Assembly: GCA_032717465.1 (NCBI GenBank)
Contig: CM064683.1
Location: 39,802,798-39,866,797 of the forward strand
Origin: Coenobita brevimanus
Lineage: Eukaryota > Arthropoda > Malacostraca > Decapoda > Coenobitidae
Direction: 5' to 3'
DNA: 64,000 bases
The translations under genes and the position numbers were made by a program. The notes under the pieces were generated by a model. The model made no database searches and was not told the origin of the DNA. It saw nothing but the letters and a program-made list of their open reading frames with translations. Positions 11,216-22,870 of the stretch are shown here, piece by piece. Every line of letters begins with the position of its first letter. Positions within the stretch are counted from its first letter, which is position 1.

Positions 11216-12450
11216 GCTGTCTCCTCAACCATTCATCAAAAGTCGGGTGTGAAAATCATTATTCGTATATCTTATGTATTTCCTGAGATAAGACTAAACA
11301 TCACGACGTCCCCAGGTGTGAATTATTTCGGGCATATAATCACCACACACAAATATTTTCGGGGGTTGGAGAAGGTGCGGTGAGTTTTTGTTGAAGGATG
11401 ATTTGTGTTGTGACAGTGAGGTGCATGAGGTTAGTAAGTGTGTTGTGGTGTGGGTGGCTGCATTGCGGTGTGGGTATAGTGGATTGTTTGTCAGTTGTAT
11501 GTTGGGTTGGTATTGTAGCAGGGAAGGGTGAGGGCCACATCGTAGTCTGTCTAAGTGCCCTGGTGTCTCTCTGGGTAGGGTAGGATATGAGGGGTGGATG
11601 TCTGATGGTGGTTCAGGAAAGATGTACGGTAGTTTGGCGGTAGGTTTTCCATGGATGTGGTGGCTGTGTGTTTTTGTAACTTACCGGGTATGTGTTTGTG
11701 AAGTGTAATGTTGGGTGGAGGAGTAGGGTTATTACTGAGGCATTCTGTATCGTGTGTGTGTGTGTGTGTGGTGGTGGGGAAGGATGCAATATAAAGCTAC
11801 ATGGTCGGGATGGATCTAGATCTGAAGCAATGAACTGCGTCCCTCTCACACAGATGTGATCTCTGACTGGAATAAAGTACGAAGTTCATTAATTTCGGCC
11901 AGATCATTAACCATGATTGCCTTGAACATTTCTAATTCCGTAGATTTCTCTTGAGTATAATCATCTGACATCAGTCGAAATTCGATGCTAAGTAGCTCTT
12001 CTATAGTGAAAATGTTGATTCCTACACTCCACTACTTGCATCCTTCCACTTTCTCATCCCATGGCTGGGCGGGAAGGGTGACATAAAACGCAACTAACTC
12101 TGCTTTCATGGGCACAAACCAAATATTTTTACGCAATGCTTTATTTTTTCCTAATTATTTTATTTTCCTTTTATCTTATTTTGTAAGCTGAAGTATAGTA
12201 TCATATGAAACTTCAATGAATGAAACAGCTTGTGTGTGAAAAGCCTTGGGGGAGACTGTATGATCGAGCTGCTCTTGGAGATGCTCTCACATCTGAACAT
12301 TATCAGAGGGGAAGAGGTGACAATGTCTCACATGCCTAACAGAATAGGCCTACCACTAAATGCTTACACGCTGACCTGTATTCTCGTTGATTTGCGACAT
12401 CTCTCAGCATTTTTTCTCGACGATTTATTTTCTTTAAAACCCGTAAACCC
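11216..12450. other. No firm gene; TG-rich segment and one small open frame
   Basis: 11390-11500 (GTGCATGAGGTTAGTAAGTG and surrounding TG-rich sequence) resembles 50030-50150, so part of it is a dispersed repeat. A small minus-strand open frame (11846-12022) is listed separately. No other supported feature was seen. Confidence 0.5.
11846..12022 (-). CDS. Candidate small open frame or exon, unknown
   Basis: About 58 codons on minus ending in TGA at 11846-11848. It is rich in Glu, Asp and Leu, with pieces such as FTIEELLSIEFRLMSDD and VNDLAEINELRTLFQ, which looks helical. A stop lies just upstream (about 12034), and an AG precedes the open stretch, but there is no pyrimidine tract. Its composition differs from the neighbouring repeats. 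It could be a chance frame, an exon or a piece of a transposon protein; no family is recognised. Confidence 0.2.
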   Translation of the reverse strand, partial: GINIFTIEELLSIEFRLMSDDYTQEKSTELEMFKAIMVNDLAEINELRTLFQSEITSV

Positions 12451-13383
12451 TCTCGTGGACGCATCCTGTCTGTTATTACATTCCAGCTAACGCTATACGT
12501 TTTAGTTCACCTAACACTATCGTGGACGCATCCTGTCTGTTATTACATTCCAGCTAACGCTATACGTTTTAGTTCACCTAACACTATCGTGGACGCATCC
12601 TGTCTGTTATTACATTCCAGCTAACGCTATACGTTTTAGTTCACCTAACACTATCGTGGACGCATCCTGTCAGTTATTACATTCCAGCTAACGCTATACG
12701 TTTTAGTTCACCTAACACTATCGTGGACGCATCCTGTCTGTTATTACATTCCAGCTAACGCTATACGTTTTAGTTCACCTAACACTATCGTGGACGCATC
12801 CTGTCTGTTATTACATTCCAGCTAACGCTATACGTTTTAGTTCACCTAACACTATCGTGGACGCATCCTGTCTGTTATTACATTCCAGCTAACGCTATAC
12901 GTTTTAGTTCACCTAACACTATCGTGGACGCATCCTGTCTGTTATTACATTCCAGCTAACGCTATACGTTTTAGTTCACCTAACACTATCGTGGACGCAT
13001 CCTGTCTGTTATTACATTCCAGCTAACGCTATACGTTTTAGTTCACCTAACACTATCGTGGACGCATCCTGTCTGTTATTACATTCCAGCTAACGCTATA
13101 CGTTTTAGTTCACCTAACACTATCGTGGACGCATCCTGTCTGTTATTACATTCCAGCTAACGCTATACGTTTTAGTTCACCTAACACTATCGTGGACGCA
13201 TCCTGTCTGTTATTACATTCCAGCTAACGCTATACGTTTTAGTTCACCTAACACTATCGTGGACGCATCCTGTCTGTTATTACATTCCAGCTAACGCTAT
13301 ACGTTTTAGTTCACCTAACACTATCGTGGACGCATCCTGTCTGTTATTACATTCCAGCTAACGCTATACGTTTTAGTTCACCT
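12451..13383. repeat. 67-bp minisatellite, about 13.9 copies
   Basis: Starts of CGTGGACGCATCCTGTC fall every 67 bp from 12454 to 13325 without exception. The units are almost identical: the unit at 12655 has one T-to-A change (GTCAGTTATT), and the first has TCTCGTGG for TATCGTGG. Such homogeneity implies recent expansion or ongoing homogenisation. No gene is visible across it. Confidence 0.98.
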
Positions 13384-13710
13384 GAAGGTTAGTAAAGGAG
13401 CCTAAGAGTGTCAGTATTCTTTGGAATCCTGCTGATGCAAACTATGTGGTTAATACCAAGGTGCAATATGTCAATTAGTGGCTGCAGAAGTGCTGCAAAG
13501 TATCCTATGCTGGCAAATTACCTGCCTGGCATTATACTTGCGCTGCCCACACAGGATTGTACGGGTGAACTTAGAAGAAAAACAACACAATTTGTTCGAC
13601 GTAAATAAATAATTTGCAAAAGAGTCATTTTGAATTTATGGTGGATGATTTTACTCAGCTTGAACAGACTCACGTCTTATTACAGCAGAGCGTGAGATTT
13701 TGTTTTGCTT

Positions 13711-13711
<1 letters not shown>
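13384..13711. other. No supported gene
   Basis: A 66-residue open frame spans part of it but shows no recognisable motif. It lies between the 67-bp minisatellite and a TG microsatellite. Confidence 0.4.

Positions 13712-13755
<44 letters not shown>
13712..13755. repeat. (TG)n microsatellite
   Basis: About 22 GT units; a 15-base A run follows about 55 bp later. Confidence 0.97.
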
Positions 13756-13758
<3 letters not shown>

Positions 13759-14049
13759 GCATAATCTGATAATTTGCATTACAGAGTACGTTAAAATGAT
13801 ACGAGAGATGAAAAAAAAAAAAAAAGCTACTGTGATAAGAAAAAGCACAGTATGAGGCATGACGGAAGACATTTAAGCGGAAGGCGAGGAGGACCAAGTA
13901 TGATCGACTCGCTGCTCGACACTGAGTGGCCGGGGTTCAGTCTACTAGAGAATCGTCGTTGCCTTCTTTTTATATAGTTGTTTATCTATCTGTTTCTCTG
14001 CTTATTATCTTACCTACCTTTTTATCTATATATATCTTTATAGTTTGTA

Positions 14050-14990
14050 CCTGTCATTTACTGGTTACTTAACCCTTCCATCAGGTGACGTATTTTTCAC
14101 GTCCCTCTGTCTGCCTCCAGACGATTATATTAAACTTTGTGCAGACCTCTTGTAGTAAATGGTTTAATGAAGACTTTATCTAACCCCTCTGGCTGGGAAA
14201 GTTGCTCCTAAACTGAACAAAATCGTCTTAGGGTGACAAGAATAAAATGAACAAAGAGAAGCACTGGAACCCTGCAACACCCGCGACCACCAACTGGTCT
14301 TTGGCCCGAATATTTGACACGGCCCTGTGACCTCCACCTGCCACAGATTACAAATACAATTACAGGATTTCATTCTTGTCTAATCCTTAACCCTTCCATC
14401 AACTTTGATTCAGATTATATCAATACTGTTTGTGCTAACCTTGCCTTATAACCTTGGCCTTTGACCTTTGCCTGGGACTTTGACCTGTGACTTTTTGTGA
14501 TCAAAATCGAACAATTTTATTCATGTCCTATCCTCAACCATTCCTGAATCTTTGTTCCAAATCGGACGAAATATTTACACTGATCTTAATGTGTGACTTT
14601 GACCTTTACAATACCATTCTCCTTAAAACTGGAGGCTTACTCCCTCGATAATCTTAAGTCATTAACTAAGACTGGTTAAAATCGGAACAGTTTTTATGGG
14701 ATATTTCGTTAACAATCACAAACAAGTCGATTTTTGACACTGCCCAGTGTACTAGACTTATGGCAGACTTTCCTCATAACTGAAGCGTTTAATTCTTACC
14801 TAACCCTTAACCCCCTCCAAATTTGGTCAAAATTTAATAATGACTAACCACGTTGATTATGTTGGGTCAGTGTTTGACCCAGCCTCGTGATTTGACCTTT
14901 GACCTGTTGTTCTCAAAAACTAGATTCCTTCCCTCGCTGATCCACAAACGTCCACTTGCTTGATTAAATTGGAATGACAAGTGTTGCAGT
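14050..14990. repeat. Degenerate TGACCT-rich repeat array, left arm
   Basis: Repeated TGACC/TTTGACC motifs, each in a loosely repeated context with TAACCCTT-CC and AAAATCGGA blocks, recur roughly every 100-170 bp. One instance at 14893-14905 is TGACCTTTGACCT, two hexamer half-sites one base apart. The reverse-complement family occurs at 21950-22870. 14155-14260 also resembles 60232-60335. No protein coding is seen. Confidence 0.65.
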
Positions 14991-14998
14991 TATTTATT

Positions 14999-15001
<3 letters not shown>

Positions 15002-15049
<48 letters not shown>
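15002..15049. repeat. (AC)n microsatellite
   Basis: About 24 AC units directly following the TGACCT-rich array. Confidence 0.97.
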
Positions 15050-15051
<2 letters not shown>

Positions 15052-17149
15052 CATCCAATCTGGCTTCGAGGTTCGCAAGTGTAAAATTACATCATCGATC
15101 TGAAGGTGTTAATTGGACGTAAAATCGACATTTCTCTTCCTTTATTTTGCTGCTCGTTAAATTTATGTCCTGCTGTTCATCTACCAGTCTCCGTCATACG
15201 CTGCTTTCTTTTCTTCATTTGTTATGTCTTTGTCTGTCTCCTTTCTTCCCTTTTCTCTCTTTCCTTCCTTTTTTGTTACCCACCTCTAATTTCCATTCTT
15301 TTTTCGCTATATCAGCGCTATAAAACTACAAAGGAAATAGGAGCAAGGGTGATGTGAGACAGTGCACCCTGAGATCCACCCATATTTAGATAATGTTCGT
15401 TTGATATTCATCTTTCATTTTACTCATTTCCTCTTTGTTTTTCTTTTTTTCGGTTACATTTAAATTTTTTCTCTTTATTCTTCCTTCGTTTTTTTCAGTT
15501 TTCTGACCTTCTTTCTCTATCCTTTATGTCTTGATTTTCTTTCTTTTTCCTTTATCTCTTGATATTCTTTCTTTCCCCTTTTCGTCTTATTTTCATCCCC
15601 CTCTCTGACTTACTTCTCTTTTACATCTCCCATCCCTTGGCGAATTTGTACTTGTTCTTTAATTCATTATTATGTTTTTATTTATTTCTTACTGTTTTTT
15701 TTTCTTAACGTCATTCTTTTCTCCCTTTCATTTTTCCCATTCTTCAACCCAACTTTTTCCAATACTTTAATGCATCATAAGCTACAAAATGCTAGGCGAC
15801 GAGATGACGTAAGCTTATCATCATATAAACTTACTGTATATCATCATCAGCAGCAGCAGCATCATCACCCATGCAATTAGGCTAGCATTATACTCGTCAT
15901 TTGTAACACATCACCATCATCATCACAATCATCATATCCATTAACATCACAGTAACCTCCTGTGTATCACCACTACCACCACCATCACCATTATCATTAT
16001 CATTATTATCATCGTTATTCAAACAATAACACTATACTCCCCAATTGTAACCAAGGTCACTATTTTCACAATCATTTCCATTACACCATCATCATTATCA
16101 CCACTGTTACCAGCATTAGGTACGTTAGATCACAGCCACCACTATATTACAGCATCACAAGCTACAAGAGAGGTAGGAGGCGAGATGAAGTAAGGTGCAG
16201 CGGCCTGGGACTCCACTACACCTGTACTGAGTTCAAACCTTCACCTTGGTCTATGTGCGTCTGCTGTTATTTCTCTCGTTCTTTCCTTTATCTTTGTGTG
16301 TGTGTGTGTGTGTGTGTTTCCCTTTTTCTGTTTTTCACTCATATATCCTGCTTTTTTCCTTTTCATTCCACTCTTCTTATCATCTCCTTTCTCTTTCATA
16401 TTTTCATTCCCTTTTATCTGGGGAGTATACTTCTTCCGTTTCCAGCACACTGCTCTTCTGCGTTTCTGTCTTCTCACTTTTTTCCCATACTTTCTTCTTA
16501 TCTTCATTACTCGTTTTCTTTCGTCCTTGCTTTCTCCACTACCATAAGCAAGGGAGGTAAGAGGCAAGATTAAGGTGGAGCGGCCTGGAGTTCCACTACA
16601 CCTTTACCAACTTAACACCTTTACTGTTTATAAGCTGCTCCATTTTCTTTCCTTCTCCCTGTTCCTTTCCTTTTCCTTCATTTCATGCTTTGTTCTTCTT
16701 CGTTTTTCTTATATTCTTCTTTTTTCTGTTTCTTTCATTTTTCCCCTTTCTTCCTTTTGTTTGTCATGTCTCTTGCCTCTTCTCCTTTCTCCCTATTTTT
16801 CATTTTTTCTTTTTTCCCCCCCTTCTTTTTTCTTTCTTTTCCTTGTTCTTTCTCCTTTCTTTATTTATTATATATTGCAGCAACAAATGATCAAGGGAAG
16901 TAAGAGCCAACGTGAAGTAAGGTGGAGCGGCCTGACATTCAGAAACAGGTGTCTGGAATTCCACCCAAGCCTGGATGCTCCATTACTGCTCCATCTTTCT
17001 TATTTCCCTTTTTCTTTCTCCTTTCTATTTTAGTTCTTACTACTTCCCTTTCCAGTTCCGATTTAGTTCTTTCTCCTTTTCTTTTCATAATTTTTCTCCT
17101 CGACTCAGGTGTGCATTCACCCTTTGTGGGTTGGTGGGTAAAATGAGTA

Positions 17150-17310
17150 CCAAGGGTAATACCTAGGGAAGGTAACTGTGGTAACCTGGATGATGCAGTG
17201 GCCTTGTATCCCAGGATATTGGGTGAATAACCCGCCACAGGCTCAAAGGCCTATGTTACTGAGATGAGCACCGCTGCTAAGCTCCTCATGGCGTCTGATC
17301 TCATCTTAAA
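17150..17310. repeat. Insertion-like segment within the degenerate array
   Basis: GTAATACCTAGGGAAGG to GATCTCATCTTAAAATTTTACC has a composition unlike the pyrimidine-rich linkers and enlarges one array interval to about 585 bp. A similar ending (CTCATCTTAAA) occurs near 51805. The class is unknown. Confidence 0.3.
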
Positions 17311-17489
17311 ATTTTACCTTTACCTTTATTCTCCTTTGCATTTCTTTTTTTTTTTCCTTTCTTTTTTTATAAATTCTATTCGTCTTTTACTTTTTTTTCT
17401 TAATCAAACTTTCTCATTTACACTCTTTTTATAATTTCCTTCTCTTGGTTGTCCACTTTTTTCCATTACATTACATTATCACAAGTTTC

Positions 17490-17945
17490 AAGAATTGGTT
17501 GGTGGTGCTGGTGATCATCATCCATTCACTTGATGTAGTGCTGCCTACTTTTTCCGTCCCCTTTCTCATTCTATCTCTGTCTGCCCTTCTCTCTTCCTAC
17601 TTCTCTCTTTCCTTCCTGTCGCTATTTAGTGCTCTTCTTGACACTTGAAGTGACTCCACACTGAGTGACAAGCCTAATGATTTCATGTAACTCAGGAAAC
17701 TTTTGACAGAGCTGGATGGTAACCATATAAGGAAACAACGACGTGACGTGGAACCTGCTATGGTGTCCCTGCCAACTGGGTAGAGAAATGCAAATGAGGT
17801 GTCCACCCAGGAACCAATCCTCCACACTTCTCCCTGTGGCTCGCTTTGGTGAGGCTGTGCCCTCCGCAAGGGAACATCGGTTTACGGCGTGGGATGGCCC
17901 TGCAGGGGCGATTACTTGCCTGCGGTTGATGGATCTTCTTAGCTA
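17490..17945 (+). repeat. Dispersed repeat D, copy b
   Basis: It aligns with the reverse complement of 2805-3125 and with 51378-51690. Shared blocks are CACTTGATGTAGTGCTGC near 17528, ACACTGAGTGACAAGCC near 17656, GGATGGTAACCATATA near 17713, then GATGGCCCTGCAGGGGCG. This is the longest of the three copies, and it sits inside the degenerate array. Confidence 0.75.
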
Positions 17946-18475
17946 AACAAATTGGGCTTGATCAACAAGTTACAAGAGAGGTGGGAGGCGGGAGGAAGTA
18001 AGGAGATAAGCCTGGGCAGAGTCGAACGGCCTGGGTCTCTGCACCAGAGGCCAGGAGTTCAGTGGTGTCTGACCGTCTCCGTTTTTGTCATTATCATCAT
18101 TCTCACCATCACCACCATCATCACCACCACTATCATCATCATCATCATCATCACCATCAAAGAAAACTCACTTCACTATTTAACATCGCCAATACCATTA
18201 CCATTATAGATGTGTAGATCTAAGGTCTTCCGTCATCATCATCATCACTATCGTCGTCATCATCATCATCGATGCCAACCCATATCACTAATGAACAACA
18301 CTAACACCATCGCTATTATTGGTTCTGTAGAAACAAGCTTTACATATCACAATCATTATCAGCATCGTCATCATCTCCATTATCCGTATAATCATGATTT
18401 TCACTATCAATAATAAGCGACAACCATTTCGCTACGACCACACTCATCATCATCATTTTCTTTCTTTCCAGTTGT

Positions 18476-19521
18476 CTTTGTGGACTGTTTTAAGATTGTA
18501 TGGACTTGATGGTAGGTTACTAAAAGGGGTGAAGAATTTTTATGTAAATAGTAGAACGTGTGTAAGAGTGGGAAATGCTGTGAGTGATTGGTTTCCCGTG
18601 AGAGTGGGGCTGCAACAGGGATGTGTGATGTCGCCATGGTTGTTTAATATTTACATGGATGGTGTTGTAAGGGAGGTGAATGCAAGAGTTTTAGGTGGCG
18701 GTCTGAGTCTGGTGAATGTTGGTGGTGGAGAGTGGAATCTGAAGCAACTGCTGTTTGCAGATGATACTGCACTGGTGACTGATTCAGAGGAGAGATTGAG
18801 ACAGTTGGTAGAGGAGTTTGGAAGGGTATGTGAAAGGAGGAAATTGAAAGTAAATGAGAATAAGAGTAAAGTGATGAAGTGCACGAGGTTGATAGATGGT
18901 AGGGGGATGAATATAGTTTTGAATGGTGAGTTGCTTGAGGAGGTAGATTGTTTTAAATATCTAGGGTCACATGTTGCTGTGGATGGAAGAATAGAGGCAG
19001 AAGTGAAGTTTAGAATAAATGAAGTAGGAAAGGTGCTGGGAGGAATGAAAAAATTGTTTAAATGTCGTTCGCTTAGAATGGATGTAAAGAGAAGGCTGTA
19101 TGAGGGTGTTGTGGTACCGACTGCATTATATGGGGCTGAAACATGGAATATGGGTGTAGCAGAGAGGAAAAGTTTGAATGTAATGGAGATGAGGTGTCTG
19201 AGGAGTATGTGTGGAGTGACGTGCATGGATCGAGTGCGAAATGATGAAGTGCGAAGAAGAACTGGAGTTGTTCGGGAGATGGCTGGTAGAGTTGAGCAGA
19301 GGGTGTTGCAATGGTTTGGGCATATGGAGAGAATGGATAATGAGCGATTGGTGAAAAAGATAACTAGATCTGATGTGAGAGGTGTAAGGCTGAGAGGAAG
19401 ACCACGAATAGGATGGATGGACAATGTGAAGAGAGCGTTGGATGCGAGAGAGATGTCTGTTGAGCAAGGAAGAGTGGCTGTGCGTGACAGAAATAAATGG
19501 AGAGAAATTGTGAATGAATAA
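18476..19521 (+). pseudogene. R1 reverse transcriptase C-terminal half
   Basis: About 345 uninterrupted codons starting WTVLRLYGLDGRLLKGVK. RT motifs are LQQGCVMSPWLFNIYMDGV and LLFADDTALVTDSEE (catalytic FADD intact), then the thumb FKYLGSHVAVDGRIEAEVKF. The C-terminal part has VLQWFGHMERMDNERLVKKI and RGRPRIGWMDNVKRAL, characteristic of RTE-type LINE proteins. No RNase H follows. The endonuclease and first RT motifs are absent because of 5' truncation, so it cannot be autonomous. An apparent N-terminal extension upstream of 18476 comes from host (CAT)n sequence. It is the better preserved of the two copies. Confidence 0.8.
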
Positions 19522-19858
19522 GTGATGACGCAGCCCTGAGGGGATATTCTCCCGCATTTGGTCTGATCAGCTAGTCAGGTCAGGTGCGGGTAAGGGGATG
19601 GGTCTGTTATGATGTGGCAGGGGTAAACCAGTTCTGCTGTCGGGCCCTGCTGCGGATGTCACTGAATGCATTGCGCAGTTGACCCTTGTGCGGTGTGGTG
19701 CGGTGAGGATCTGTCCGTTCTCCCCTTTGGGGCAAAGATGCGAATGAATGTGTTTGAATGGATGAGTAAATGGGGAGTGTGTCGTCCTGTCTCGGCTACC
19801 TCCCTTTCCTTGGGGGAAGCAGCCTTGGTATATAGATAGGTAGATAGATAGATTATAG
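18476..19858 (+). mobile_element. R1: RTE-like LINE, 5'-truncated
   Basis: Homology with R2 (40558-42504) begins abruptly at 18476 and continues through the stop codon and a shared 3' UTR of about 330 bp to GGTATATAGATAGGTAG. The 3' end is thus a TATA/TAGA simple repeat. R1 keeps only the second half of RT and the C-terminal region. It lies inside the degenerate tandem array, whose core resumes directly after the tail. Confidence 0.8.
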
Positions 19859-20363
19859 TACATCATCACAAGTTACAAGAGAGGTGGGAGGGGATATGAA
19901 GTAAGGTGCAGCTGCCTGGCACTCCACTACACCTGGACTGAGTTACAACCCCCATTCTTTTATTACACTTTTATTTTACGTAACCATTTCTTCCCTGATA
20001 TTTTTAATATTTTCTATGTATACACCTTCTGCATTTTTATAAATCTTATTACTTCCGTTCTTTATGCTTTCACATTTTTGTTTTCCACTGCCGTCTTTTT
20101 ATCGTCTTGTATTATTTCTCCTTTATATAGCCATTTTTTATTTGCTTTCTCCATTATCAATTTAAATTTTTTCTTCCAATTATTTACTTTTTTAATATTT
20201 TTTCTTTCCTTTCTGGTGTCTCTCCCCATTATATTATGACATAAGCTACACGAGAAACAGGATTTGAGGTTATCATCATCATCACCATCAATACCACTTA
20301 GCACATTAATTATCATCATTATCATCATACATACACACTTTTACTATTATCATCAGCACCAAC

Positions 20364-20395
<32 letters not shown>

Positions 20396-21678
20396 TTATA
20401 ACCACTGCCACCATCTTCAACATCATTCACACTCATTAATATTTTCAACATTATAGTCAGTTCAATTATTGTTTTATTATACAAAAATAATCTACATCAT
20501 CATCACCACCATCACCATTAGCTACATTAGATCTAGGTCACCACTACAGTTCGTCCACATTCACTTGGCGAAAGTTTTTGCCACTTTCCAGGGAATTTCC
20601 TTTACCTGAATCACAGAGTATGGGAACTACTGCCCTACAGCCTTTTATAAATAGTTTTTCATAACTAGTGCAAAATTATCGAGTCCTGTGTTAGAGATGG
20701 AGAGTTAACAGTCCTAGGCTATGTGAAATTGTACATAATATAGCAAGATATCCAGTGTTAATCTCTTGTTCTAGCTCTGTCATCAAGAATGAAGGATGGC
20801 AGTTTCGGCCACTTTTGGGTAGACAGAGTATTGCACCATAATCTAGTCTTTATCTCTTGTTATAGCTCAGCAATCAAGATGGAGAGATGGCATTTTTAGG
20901 CCAAGTTAAAATGGTCAGAGTATTAAAGCATTATAAACACCCAGGGAGGCAGGAGGCGATATGCAGATGGGTTGAGCGGCCTGTCACTACCATACCTGTC
21001 TACACATCCACATCATACCTTTACACATCCTGTTTTACGGGTTTATTTTCTTTCGTCGAAATGTTTCTTCCTTTGCTTTTGAATTACAGTATCTCATTTT
21101 CTTTTTATATTTCTCTTTTTCAAATATTCTTCTTTAGTTCTTTCTCTTTTACCTTAGCCATGTCCTTCCTGCTCGTTTCCTTTCTTTCACCATTCTTTTT
21201 CTTTCAACCTTATTTTGGTCCCGTTATTTATCTGTCTTTCTTGTCGATATTACAGCATCACAAGGTACAGGAGGTAGAAGGCGAGATGAAGCAAGGTGGA
21301 GAGGCCTGGGACACTGCTACAGGTGTACTCAGATAACACCTGTACCATTTATACCTCCTTAAATTTTTTACTCCTTACTTTCCTTCAACATTTCACGTTT
21401 TGTATTATTATCGTTTTTCCATTACTCCTGTTCTCTCGTTCCTTGTTTTCGCCTTTCTTTTCTGTTTGCACTTCTCGCTCTTCAGTATATTACAACAATA
21501 AAGCAATAAGTGAAGCAGGAGACAAGGTGAAGTTAGGTGGAGTGACCGCGACACAAAGGAAGGTGTCTGGAGTTCCACGCCATTCACTTATGGCTCCTTT
21601 TTTACACCCGCTTCTAGGGGAATTTTGCACCCGCGTCTAGCGGAGCAAGAGCGGGTGTTATGCTTTTAGTATTTAGTA

Positions 21679-21680
<2 letters not shown>

Positions 21681-21714
<34 letters not shown>
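21681..21714. repeat. (GT)n microsatellite
   Basis: About 17 GT units at the start of the AGGTCA-rich array, mirroring the (AC)n at 15002-15049. Confidence 0.97.
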
Positions 21715-21716
<2 letters not shown>

Positions 21717-21949
21717 GTTAAGCAGTTTTACCCGATTCTAAGTAAACTTGATGAAAGCATGAAGAAAGGTAGAAATAATACAGAAACAACATCGTCATAA
21801 AATGGTTTTATGGTATTAAGGAAGAAAGAAACAGCGACAACAATAATGCAAGATGTGAAGAGCTGAAAGAAGATTGATAATGGAAAGCGTGGAGTGAGAG
21901 CCCATATACTAACTTACATTTTTTTTTTTTTCAGTAACAATAGTCAAAC

Positions 21950-22870
21950 ATAAGATCACGGTACTGGGTCAAAAGCTGATCAACTAAAGTCATCTTAAAG
22001 TTTTGATTTAGCTCAATCAAACTTTGGGAAAGTATTGAGGGTAAGATTGCAATGAGGTAATGTGATTTTGAGAAATATTCCTCAAAGGTCAACGTCATAG
22101 GACAAGGTCAGAGTTCAATTCATTTATAATGGCTAACAAAATACTGTAACTCTAACAAATTTCATCTGACCGGAATCTTAGCGGAAATGTTGAGGGTCGT
22201 CCAAGGTGTAGAATTATTATTATTATTTTTTTTAAAACAGTAGTACAAAGGCGAAAGCCAAAGGTCAAGATCAACTTAGTTTCCAACCAATTTACAAGAG
22301 ATTTTGGGAAAGGGTTGAGTCAGGGAAGAACAAAGGGATCAATCTTCGAGAACAACCAGTAAAATGATGAGGTCACATGAGAAGGTCAACACGACCTGTG
22401 TCTGTGTCAACAAAATAACTTACAGTTTTCATCCGATTTAAGCTAAATTTGCTGGAAGTGATGAGGGACAGCCAAGGATGACATTTTTTTTTAATATTGG
22501 ACAATATGAAATGTCAAGGACAGCTTCAAATGAAACAGTTTTCAACCGCTTTACAGCAAACTCTGAGTAAGGGTTAAGGTAATGGAAGAAGAAACAGATT
22601 CAGTTTTGAGGTCAGTCAAAGATCAAGATCACAAGGCAAGGTCAAATTTCGATCGATGTGTCCGTGTGTGAACACCAAACTTGGTGGATGAGATGAGGAC
22701 TACCCAAGAGTGTGGCCAATTGTTTTTGTGAGTGATAGGCCAAAGGTCAAAGTCCCACGACATGGTCAACGTAGCGTTAATATGATGCAGATAATAACTG
22801 TCTAAAGGTCTGGGTATGTATCTGTGTGGCATATTTCATCTCGGTTAGGTAATAGCTTCTCATCTTAACA
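21950..22870. repeat. Degenerate AGGTCA-rich repeat array, right arm
   Basis: AGGTCA-containing blocks recur near 22087, 22261, 22369, 22622 and 22743, with a related TGTCAAGG near 22510. Associated motifs are GGAAAG-TTGAGG and CCGATTTAAGCTAAATTTG. It is the reverse-complement counterpart of 14050-14990. Confidence 0.65.

Larger units (their letters stand above)
15300..21640 (+). repeat. Degenerate tandem array with ~350-400 bp unit
   Basis: A core of about 90 bp recurs: ACAAGCTACAAGAGAGGT, GGAGGCGAGATGAAGTAAGG, TGGAGCGGCCTGG, then CTCCACTACACCTG. Copies are seen near 15310, 15785, 16155, 16545, 16885, 17475, 17965, 19865, 20235, 20935, 21255 and 21500. Between cores lie long T/C-rich stretches or (CAT)n runs (15840-16110, 18085-18420, 20270-20520). 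Spacing is often 340-390 bp. The array is interrupted by repeat D and by LINE R1. Poly-Phe, Ser or His frames across the linkers are not genes. Confidence 0.7.

Noticed and set aside
12451..13383. CRISPR-like 67-bp periodic array
   Set aside because: The whole 67-bp unit is conserved, so there are no spacers.
15962..17146. Several Phe/Ser-rich open frames resembling membrane proteins
   Set aside because: They arise from T/C-rich linkers of the degenerate array; no consistent frame or motif.
18651..19557. 257- and 143-codon minus-strand open frames
   Set aside because: Antisense shadows of the R1 reverse transcriptase, which has clear motifs on plus.
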